Positions 1-11,000 of a DNA stretch of 64,000 nt are shown here, piece by piece (the first letter of the stretch is position 1; each line of letters starts with the position of its first letter). Position numbers and translations under genes: made by a program. The stretch lies in NCBI RefSeq assembly GCF_008831285.2, contig NC_045139.1, forward strand, positions 18,146,354 through 18,210,353, written 5' to 3'. Source of the DNA: Nymphaea colorata. Its lineage: Eukaryota > Streptophyta > Magnoliopsida > Nymphaeales > Nymphaeaceae. The notes under the pieces are model-generated. The model did no database searches and was not told where the DNA came from. It saw only the letters and a list, made by a program, of their open reading frames with translations.

Positions 1-756
1 ATTAGGAGTGTGTATGTCTATGTGCATTTGTACGTGTATGTGCATGTACATATAGGCCAGACTAGGTACCTGCGTTAGCTTTTGCACAGATCGCTATAAG
101 AAACCAAGAGAAACAGATTTAATCCACTCTTCTTGCCTTTCATTAACCAGCAGTTTGTTAATGCACCTACTGACGTGGCCCAGGTGAAGAACTGAGTCAC
201 ATCACATCAGTATTGCTATGCTCTCGATCCACAAAATGCAGAGTCATCCCACTATCAAAGATAATTTGTCTTCTAATGCAAGATGAAACTAAGCACCGAA
301 CTTGTGCTAAAACTAATCTTCATGCTGCTCTAATACATGTCCAATGTACAAATAAAATTTAAGGAGAAAATAAGAGCAGATTCTGTAAACAATGAGACTT
401 GTTTATTTTCACATCCTATTGACGGTTCATCTGCTAACGACACGAAGAAAAACCTAATCAAACATGGAAACAGACCGAATAACTTTTCACAGAGACCAAA
501 AATCATAGCCGAAGAGGATTTCAACCGTTTATGATTTCTCACATTTTCTATGTAATGTTTAAGTACAAAAACTAAAGAGACGCCTCACAAACAAGGCTTC
601 CTAGGAATCAATACAATTAAGAATTAAAAGTTGGGGGATTGCAATCTTCAAGAGGAAGACTGAAAGAAAAATATAATCAATTGGGAATTGGACATGCAAA
701 ATTATCTCCAGAAGGAAAGGAAATAAAAACAAAACCCAACCTTGAAGCAGACCAAT
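1..756. other. 3' flank of NDUFB7, no gene seen
   Basis: AT-rich sequence with a few short chance ORFs on both strands (for example 337-534) and no recognisable protein, RNA or repeat. The part next to 757 should hold the 3' UTR and polyadenylation region of the minus-strand NDUFB7 gene. Confidence 0.5.
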
Positions 757-1068
757 TCAAGCGTTGGCCGTTTTGGGGATCAAGGGGATGGGTTGCTTCT
801 GCTGTTGCTGTTGCTCCTTGAGCCTCTTCTCCTCCTCTCGGATCTTCTGCATCTGCATGACCCTCTCCATGACGAGCTCATATTCGCACTTCTCGTAGCG
901 ATGGCGCTCGGACTCACACTTCCAGGGGAGGTAAAATTCCTTGACCCTGCACTTATTGAGGGGGATAAGGAGGTGGGCGCATTGATCCCTGTAAGGGATG
1001 GGCACCTTCGCGTCCATCATTTCCTGCTGCGTTGCGATCATCTTCTTCGACGACCCCTCCACCTCCAT
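757..1068 (-). CDS. NDUFB7: NADH dehydrogenase (ubiquinone) 1 beta subcomplex subunit 7 (complex I B18 subunit)
   Basis: This single uninterrupted ORF of 103 codons encodes an accessory subunit of mitochondrial respiratory complex I. Seen in the sequence: a twin CX9C motif with cysteines at residues 30, 40, 51 and 61 (C-x9-C-x10-C-x9-C), the family phrase IPYRDQCAHLLIPLNKCR, and a long charged C-terminal helix ending in a run of glutamines (about residues 87-92). Known of the family: twin CX9C proteins are imported into the intermembrane space and folded by the MIA40 disulfide relay, and NDUFB7 sits on the intermembrane-space face of the membrane arm. The length equals that of the plant orthologue as I recall it. 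The ATG is the first in frame and is preceded on the minus strand by an AG-rich leader (1069-1125). An AGGCCC element, of the site II type common in plant mitochondrial-protein genes, lies upstream at 1149-1154. The identification is secure; an upstream non-coding exon cannot be excluded. Confidence 0.95.
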   Translation of the reverse strand: MEVEGSSKKMIATQQEMMDAKVPIPYRDQCAHLLIPLNKCRVKEFYLPWKCESERHRYEKCEYELVMERVMQMQKIREEEKRLKEQQQQQKQPIPLIPKTANA

Positions 1069-1260
1069 TACTCTTCACAGGAGCCCCTCTCTCTCTTTCT
1101 CTTTCTCCCTCTCTCTCTCGCGTAATCGGAAGGCCGAGGCCTGAAGTCGGGCCTGTGGCTTGATTTCGGTTCGGATTAAAACCAAGAGTCAACTTCGGTC
1201 GACCTCGGTCTGGCAGACCCATTCACTGGTTTATCATAAGGACAGTCCATGTTTAAGTGC
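1069..1260 (-). promoter_or_regulatory. Leader and proximal promoter of NDUFB7
   Basis: Reading the minus strand upstream of the ATG at 1068, there is a purine-rich leader (plus-strand CT run 1083-1120) and then a GC-richer block containing GGCCGAGGCC and AGGCCC-type motifs (gggcct on the plus strand at 1149-1154). Such GGGCC/site II elements are typical of plant genes for mitochondrial and ribosomal proteins. No clear TATA box was seen. The transcription start cannot be fixed from sequence alone. Confidence 0.4.
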
Positions 1261-2498
1261 TGCCTCTCTTGCACTTCTCCTAACTGAGTTTCTTCTGGAA
1301 CTTTTCTCATTTTTCAAATTTATACGTATAAAAGTATAGATAAAATGACTACGACTTCGAGAGTACTTCACCGAGGTAGCATTTGGAAGACATCATAAGA
1401 AAGCAAAGCTTTGTAAAAATATGTTTTTGTTAAATTGATTGTTTAATCATTTTCTGAAAGTTGGCTTGTGTGTGTGGGTGATATTTCCAAAACGATGTCT
1501 TCTATGGAAAACATGAGACGGGGAGAATCAAGTTACACACTTCCAGTTTTGTCAAGATTGATTTTTTCATAAATACAGTTTTGACTGCAACCCAAGCAAA
1601 CCTTAAAATGGTGTTTCGGAAACAAAATGGTGAAAACACCATTTGAAGATGTCATCCAAACACTGTTTAAGCTTTTCAACCCTAGTAGTTTTTCACTTTG
1701 GCGTTAAAAGACTTGATTTTGAGGTGATGCTAAGTATGAACGACTTACAAGGAACAGTTACGAGGCATGTGATTGTGTTTAATCTTGTAACATAATGATG
1801 GTTTTTCCTTATTATAAAGTTTCATTTTCTTGAAAGTTTTGCCAGAACGTCAGTCGCCACATCTAGAAATTTGTGGCAATCCGTTATGGTTGTATTGTTA
1901 AGGCATCATAGCTCACGCTTTGACTCAATTGGGGCTGTGAAAGTGCGCTTGTATTCGTTCGAAAGGCTCCAACTATCAGCATTTAGTTCGTTTCTTTTAT
2001 GCAGAGTTGAGCAGAGGATGAATAAAAGTTGCTCATAATATCATGCTTGCAAGTTTTAAGCATGTAATGTAACATATATTATGGGTGTACCATACGTATA
2101 GGCTTTAAGTTCTTTATACATGTTATATATGTTTTGGAGGCATGCCCAATTACAGTAATTAAGCAGCCAAGCAAGTTGGTCGAAGATAATCGTAGTTTGC
2201 GTGCTTGGTCTTGAGTTTTGTCTTGTGAAGCGTGTCTACCAAGTACATGAAAGTTCGGCCATGGTTTTCACATTTGAGACTTTAATTTTTTTTAGCTCTA
2301 CTTAATTTAATCGATTTTTTTTACATGTTTTTATCAGGATCTGACGACTTTAGACTTTGGATCTTTACTAGTCGATTACAAGAAAGAGTTTCATCCTTTG
2401 GGCAGATTTTGCCCATACCATTATCAACAGTATATTAGACCTTTCATTTCCCTCCTCCTGTCCGACCATCCCGGGCTCTCGATGTTCTTGGGCTTAAA
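1261..2498. other. Intergenic region between divergent NDUFB7 and SDG40-like genes
   Basis: The two genes diverge, so this AT-rich 1.2 kb stretch must hold both 5' regions. I saw no ORF resembling a protein, no clear TATA box for the SET gene and no recognisable mobile element. Confidence 0.5.
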
Positions 2499-5400
2499 AT
2501 GGGAGATCAAGAACTCGCCGAGTTCTTGAGATGGGGAGCGATGGTTGGCATCTCCGACGCTCCTCCAGGCTTCCCTCCCTGTTCTTCATGCTTGGGACAC
2601 ACTCTTTGCATTTCCAATTTCCCTGACGCAGGCGGGTATGCTTTCTAAACTCGCTTTGTTCTTATATAGGCGCCCTTCTTCTATCCCAATTAACCCAAGG
2701 GTCAAATTTAAAAGTTTGTAAAGATTAGCAGACGCCGGTTTTTCAACATGGTTGTCTTCATGTTATCTGTTTCTTTGGGTAATTTCGGTTAATGTCATGT
2801 TGGTGTCTTTTTAGGAGAGGTCTTGCTGCTGCTCGTGAGTTGAGGAAGGGTGAAACAATTCTGAAAGTTCCACGGAGAGCCTTGATGTGCAGAGATAGTG
2901 TACTGGAGGGTGATAAATGCCTAGCAGCAAGTGTTGAACGATATCCTCATCTTTCTCCAACGCAGGTGGTGATTATTCTCACCTTCTTCTCGTTAAACTA
3001 ATGTTCATCATTTCTGTTTCTTTTAATATGTTATTTGCTTGCTCAGTTCTTGATTCGTGTCTTGTATTCTGCTATATACCATAGATCTGCGTCGATCATA
3101 TTGAATATGCTTGAGCAACTGAGTTTTGTAAATGGTTAACATGTTTCATCAACATCTGAGAGATGCAAAAGTTCGTCTGTGTCATGCAAGCAACAAAACT
3201 CACTTCACGGATACGAGCAATGCCTGTGACTACTCTATTGCCTGTTCCATTAATGGGAATGGAGTATCACACTCAATCTGGGTAGGGACTAGGGAGTAAG
3301 GGAGGATAATTTTGCGAGCTTTTACTGCATCGTGTGTGAGCAATCAATCTTAAATGTCGAGTTAATGCTGATTTCTTGGGTGCAGGACAATGGTCAGATC
3401 CTGATTCCCAAATATGGGGCAGGACATGATGAATCTCATAATGTTTTACTTTCACTGGCCGTTGATATCATTTCTTAAAAGGTTTCTTCTTACTTGCAGT
3501 AGATTATCATTTATGATTTTCATATGCTGGCTGAACTGAGTTATTGTTTCTACAATAATGTCAATTTTCAACAATCCTTGTAGGTGCTAAAGTTTAGCAT
3601 TGTGGCTACATTTATATCGCTTACGTGGATGTTATTGAGTTTTTACATGCAAAGGATAATGGTTGGAGGACCTGAAATCTCTTGATAGTTAGAGACTGTC
3701 ATCAATATCTTGGGAATTCTGAGACACCAATAGTGAGGATTCAAATTATTGTGCTGAAATGTGATAGAGCCCTTTATATTGCTTGCATAGTAAGCATCTG
3801 AGCTAGTAAAAAGCTCTAAGTTGCCTACTGGTGGTTTGAAAGCAGTAAGAAAAAATTGTCATTCAGGTTACTAGTAAGTTTTGAACTCACAGGAGGGCAC
3901 TAAGCGATATAATTAATTTCATATCTCTTGGATGTAAATGATTTTTTCACTTATGTGATGGGCAATGATAATCTCATGAGGTGGTACTTGGCAGTTGTTG
4001 TTGCCTTTTTCATTAGAAAATTTGAGCTCGGTTATTGGTGCATATTATGTCATACGAGTACTACTAAAATCAATGTTGTAAAAAGCGTATCGTAAGCCGT
4101 ATCAGTCTAGCTTTAAGATACGTTGTATCGTAAAATATCGTAATGTATCGTATCTGTATTGTATTTAAAAAAGAAAAAAGAAAAGAATATGAAAAAAATC
4201 AGTAAAAATCAAGAATAATATGTTCTTCATGAAAAACATGTTTTACAGAATGACAGACTTATTATTGCTATAAAGTTGCGGTTCATAATTCATAAACATC
4301 GGTTCATAATTCATAAACATCAAAATTCATAACAATATCAATCTAGAAAGCACAACAAGGACATAATATAACATAACGTATATCATAATTTCATAACCAT
4401 AGATTTATAAGTCATAAGTTCCGTAAGTCTATGAGATAACACATCAAAAAACAAGTTTTAAATGTTATGTATTACATCACAAGATGATCATGGAATTGTG
4501 AAAATGTTCAATGTCGATACATATAAAATGAAAACACTCTCAACTCTCATTCATAATCTTCATCATCTTCATTCTCATCCTCATCTCCATCTTCTTCTTT
4601 ATCTTCATCTTCATGAATTTAAAGATCCTCACCAACATATCCAGTAGACTCTCCTTCATCAGCAATTTTTGATGCTTCAGCTTCAGGGTTGAAGCATTGA
4701 AGATCATCATCATTAAATATTGTAGTTGCTTCTTCCTCAATTCATGGTCCTAGATCTTCAAAGTTTTCTAAGTTGATAGGATCAAACTAAGATGTGTGCT
4801 TTCTTGCTGATGTTTTTTGTAATTGTCTATGTTAAATAAGAGAAAACTTGTTAATAGATAATTATATATAAACATATTATAAAACAAATGTAAATATTAA
4901 GCTGTGTTACCTTTGTTTCAACCTCATATTATATCGAACAAAGACAAAGTCATTCAACCTTTTATGTTCGAGCCTATTCATTTTCTTGCTATGGATATGT
5001 TGGAAAACACTCTAATTCCTTTCACATCCACTATCACTACATGTCTGGTTGAGGACTTTAATTGCAAAAAGTCTTAGGTTTGGACAATCATGCCTAAACC
5101 TATTCCACCACAAATCTAAACAAAAATAAAACAAATCTCATGTAAAAAAGTTAAAACAATAAAAAAGAGTCAAAGGTAACAAATGCAAAATAAATTAAAA
5201 GTTTTTATGTATATACCAAGATGTTTTTATGTATTAAAAGTTGAACGACGGAGCTTATTCCCATGTCTCCTACACAATTATCATATAGATCCAACCATTG
5301 TGTACAACATCTTGTGCTCTACAATCTTTCATAACACTTTAGCACAATCTAACAAACCATGTGTGACTTCTCTATCTTTTTTAAATGTAGTAGAAAATCT

Positions 5401-7953
5401 AAGTGCAGGATTTAGACAGTAAGCTGCTGCATGAAGAGGTTGATGAACCTGTCCAGTCCACCTTTTATCTATAATCTTTCATATGGGCATATATAATTTT
5501 TTCTTCTCTTTCAAGTTGTTTCGAATTGCTTCTTTTGCTTTATCTATAACCTCATATAAGTACCCTATGAAAGGCCTATCCTCGCAGTCAGCTAACTTGA
5601 AAATTTTAACTAATGGAACACAAAACTTCAATAGCTTCACACATGATTCTCAAAATTCGTTATTAAATATAATATCCACAACTAAAGAAGATTTTCTTTT
5701 AGGAGCACGTGGATATGTAGCCCATTCTTTTCTAGAGAACATCTGCCTCAACAGAGTTCTTTGTTTCACTATACTCTACACAGTCAATGCATTTATGACA
5801 AATTTAGTTTGTGCAGGTCGTATTATTTCAACTCCTTTTTGTAAATTTTCTCATCAAACTCAATACATATGTATGATTATAGATAAATTTTGTAATCTCT
5901 TGACATTGGTCAACAACTGATTTCATAGCACACATCTCAATAAGATCTTGAAGCATTAGATTAACACAATCAACGGCACATGAACTCCAATAAAATGTTC
6001 TATACACTTTTGAAATAACATATCCCATGCATCTCTATAATTTGCAGCATTATTTGTAATAAGTTGTTACATTGTTTGCAGATCCAACCTCTTGTACGAT
6101 ATTATCAAAAATATTGAACAAAAACTCAGCAGTCTTAGGAACATCAAACAACTCAAGAGATTTCAAGAACATTGTACCTTTAGGGCAATAAACAAGAAAA
6201 TTCACAAATGTTCTTGACCATGTATCAGTCCATCCATTTGACGTAATGGAGCAACCTGTTTCCTTCCAGCTTAATTTCAACTGATCGCAATGTTCCACTA
6301 CTTCTTTCATTGTAGCTTCAAGAATTTTGCCCCTCAATTGATGCTATGGTGACATTTTGAATTTGGGGCCTATAGAAACAATTGCATCTATCATGGCCTG
6401 GAACTGAAAAGAATTAGCTGCATTAAAGGGAATACATGCATCATACAACCATTTCCCTACCATTAGTTGTGCCGGATGTAACATATCTTTGGATGTCATA
6501 GCAGTACAAATTTGGGTCTGGCAACCTGAGCTAATATAAGAAGAGAAAAAATTCCTAATAGAACCAACACCAGACCTACCACTAGAAACTCTACCATTAG
6601 GTTGATGACCACGCCTATTATCTGGTGCACCTATTCTCTTCCTTCCAGATGGGCCAGATCGACCTCCTTCATACATGATTCCTTTCCCTTTACCTCTTGA
6701 GCTCTCCACGTCTGTTCTTAAACTGATGTCATATTCATCATGTTCAACGTTTTCATCAGCCTCTTCTTCTTCTTTATCTTCCCAAGGCTCATTATAGCCT
6801 TCATCCTCTTCCATTTGTTTTTGTACCTTCTTTTGATGTAAAACATTAAGTATATCTAAACATTGCTAACGCGTAAATGGAGGCAAAGGTTTGTCTGATC
6901 TTCCAACGCATGGAGCTAATGCGAAATGGTGTTTCATTCTAATAATCCCTGCTGAAAATGTGTTCTCTCTCACAAAAGCTACATTTGATTCTTAATTGGT
7001 CATTCTCCTTCACCCTTTCGCACCACTACCATGTGGGATTAGACGATGCCATATCTTCACACAAACAAAAACCTATGGTAAACTTAACAAAAAACAATCG
7101 AAATCTTTCAAACTACGGTAAAAATATATGAATGTATGGTAAAAACAAGAATTTCATACCTTATGGAGAAGAAATAAAAAAAACCCCTTTCCTCCCAACG
7201 TTGAATCAGCCACCCCTGCATAAATCCACAGTTTAATCGAGATTTCACGATGAAAATTGATGATTTCACGGTGAAAATCGATTGTTTCCCTCCAAGGTGG
7301 CACAATCTCTAGGGTTAGAAATGAAGAAGGGGCGGGTTTTTAAAAAGGAAATGTGAAAAAGGGGGGTCGGGACTCCCTTTTTCGAAATCAACCTGTATCG
7401 TGCAATACGGAGCCTATCACACTGTATCATATGGTACGGTGTTTGTATCACACGATGCATGCTTTACAAGCACAATGCACCACCTGTTTACGATACAGGT
7501 GATGTAAGACGATACGATAAGTACGTACAACACTGACTAAAATAGCGTAGTACTCATTGAAAACCAGGCACAAACTTGGAGATAAAAATACTTCAAGAGA
7601 TACACTCTTGAAGATTCCGGTTGCTTTAATAAGACACACAAACCAAACCTCAAACTAGAGGAGAAATAAACTTATATTGATCTCAAATGGTTACACAAGA
7701 ACATGCCTAAAAGCCCCAACTAAACAAGAGAGCAGCTACACTATTTATAGAGGAGAATACACAAGGAGGAGAAAGATCTAGTCATTGGATTAGTTCCAAT
7801 GGCTAGAAATCTAGTCGTTGGGACTAGTCCTCCTGTAGTCAATAGGTTAAAAATAAAATGGTAAAAGCAGAAATCAGAAAATACAGAATAAGAAAAATAC
7901 ATAAAGAAAGGAAAAATTACATAAACAACCTAAGTACCCTAATATTAGGTATT

Positions 7954-8023
<70 letters not shown>

Positions 8024-11000
8024 TCGGGATACATACATTCTAACACCCCCTTTCAAACTTACGGTGTAATGACCGAAAGTTTGCCAAGAAGAAATTGAAA
8101 CCTAGCAGCAGCAAGAGCCTTGGTAAAAAATCTCTTAGTTGATATTCAGATGGAACATAGGAGAGATCAATGTTTTTCTGAAGAAACTCTTCACGAACAT
8201 AATGACAGTCCATCTATATATGCTTTGTACTTTCATGAAATGTGTGATTACTAGCAATATAAATTGCATTCTTGTTGTCACAACAAAGCTTGACAGGATC
8301 CGCGAGATGAATTCCCATATCTTTCAATAAACTTTTGAGCCACAAAGTTTTCATTGTTGTAGATATCATAGCTCGATATTCAACTTCAGTTGATGATAGA
8401 GACACCTTGTTTTGTTTTTTGCATCGCCAGAAAATTAATGAATTACCTAAAAACACACAAAAACCAGTGATGGAGTGCCTATTATTGGGATCTTCACCAC
8501 AATCAGCATTTGTATAAGCAACTAATTCTAATGTAGAAGAAGAAGACAAGAAAATTCCTTTGTTGATTGTGTTCTTCACATAATGCACAATTCGCATTGT
8601 CGCTCCCATGTGTATTGAAGTGAGTCTTTGTTAGATTTGACTTATAACATGAACCACATGAGCAATATCTGGTCTGGTGATAGAGAAATAAGAGAGAACA
8701 CCAATAATTGGTTGAAAAGGAGTAGGGTTCTCTAATATCTCTCAATCATCAATCTTCATTTTTACTCCTAAAGCTTCTGGAGTGTCTGCAATTTTGATGT
8801 CTGAAATACATGCTCTGTATATAAATTCACTAGCAAATTTCATTTGTGAAAACAAATAGCCTCTTTTGCTATAGGCAACTTCAATTCCAAGGAAATATAT
8901 TAGTCTTCCTAAATCAGTCGTTGGAAAGCAATCATTAAAAAATTATTTGATCTCTATGATTCCTTTGTCATCATTGCCAGTAATTACCATATCATCAACA
9001 TACAACAACAAAACAATTATACATACAGAAACACAAACATGGCAGTGTCTGAATAGCAAGATTGAAAACCTTGATCAAATATAACACTACTAAATTTTGT
9101 CAAACCAAGCCTTGAGAGCTTGTTTTAAACCATAAAGAGCTTTCTTAAGTCGTAACACTTTGTCCTGAAGTAGGTCAAGACCAGGAAGGGCGCTCATGAA
9201 AACTTCTTCATTTAACTTGCCATTTAGAAAAACATTTTTAACATCCATTTGAAAAATGGACCATTGTTTAGTTGAAGCAATGGTAATACGAGTTCTAACA
9301 GAGGTCATACGAGCAAGTAGAACAAAAGTTTCTTCATAAATCAATTCCATATTCTTGGGCATAGTCCTTAGCGACATGTCTAGCCTTATATCTTCTTAAT
9401 ATCTCATCACTTCTAGTTTCGACTTTATAGATCCATCTACATCTATGGTCTTTTTTCCTATAGTTAGAGAAACAAATTTCCAAGTCTCATTACTTTCGAG
9501 GGCTTTAAGCTCATGATTCATGGCTTCAATCCAATTTGGATCTTCCTTAGCCTCAAGGCAAGATGAAGGCTCATGAAAAGAATGATGTGCCATACGACAA
9601 GCTTGATATTTAAGAGAAAAAGACTCGTATGAAATAAATCTTTAGGGAGGCCTAATATGCCTTTGGGACCTTCTAGGATTGGATTGATTAGTTTCTTGAG
9701 TTGCATGACTTCTTCTTCTATAAACAATAATATCTCTTGGAGGATCGATATTCGTAGAACTACCTTCTTCAATTTTTTCAACTTGTTTCTCATCATTGGA
9801 ATCATCATCATCATCAAAATCAATCCGTAGAAAAGCATAATTTTCTAGTTGGTTGGGCTCACTTTTAAAACCATCTTCATCTTCTAAAAAGATCACATTT
9901 CTAGTAACATAGACTTTATCTCTTTCAATATCATAACATCTATAACCCTTTTGTGTTTCCGAGTATCCAATGAACACACAAGTAATAGCTTTTGAGGAAA
10001 GTTTATCATCTTTGTTACTTAAAACAAAACATTTACACCCAAAAAGTTTAAATTTATTGTAATTTGGCTTAATATGTATAATTTTTCAAATGGAGAAATA
10101 TGTTTCAAAATTTTGGTAGGCATTCTATTAATCAAGTAGGTTGATGTCAAAACAGCTTCAGCCCAAAAATTTTTAGGAATATTTTTTAGATAAAATAAGT
10201 GCTCTTGTAGTTTCAATAATGTGCCTATGTTGTCCTTCAGTCACTCCATTTTGTTGTGGAGTCTTTGGGCAAGATTTTTGATGTACGATGCCTTTATCTT
10301 TTAGAAATTATTCAAATTCATTTGAAGTAAATTCTCTTCTCGAATCACTTCTAAGGATTTTAATGTTGGTGTCAAATTGGGTTTTAATCATGTTATAGAA
10401 ATTCTTGAAGTTTGCAAATACCTCCAATTGGTGTTTGAGAAAGTAAACCCAAGTATGTTTAGAGAAATCATCAATGAAGATCACATAATACAATAATCCT
10501 CCTTTAGACATAATAGGAATGGGTCCCTACACATCCAAATACATCAATTCAAAAGGCATTTGGGCAACAAAATTTCTATTATCAAAAGGTAAGGCCTTCA
10601 TTTTTGCCTTGATACAATCATTACAACAAAAAATTTTTTGACATTGTTTTTCCAAGAAGGAAAGATGAGACATTTTCTCTGAATTTGAATGTCCAAGTCT
10701 TTGGTGCCAAGTTTGGATATCACATTCTTTGACAGTATTGCATGAGGGTCTTGAAAGGTCCAAAAATTCAATGTAGTAGAGATTGTTTGTTTTAAAACCT
10801 TCTCCAATAGTCTTCTTGGATAAATGGTCCTGTATCAAGCATTTATATTGTGAGAAAACTATATCAAAATGAAGGTCAGTTATTTGTGAAACGGACAATA
10901 AATTCAAGTTCAATTTAAGAATACATCTTACTTGAGGTACTTTTAAAATTTTGGATTCAAATGTTTGATCAAGATTTCCAATAAAGTCAATTTCAAAAGG

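Noticed and set aside
5483-5920. 145-codon plus-strand ORF
   Set aside because: It is the antisense shadow of the hAT transposase, whose domain sequence is recognisable on the minus strand.
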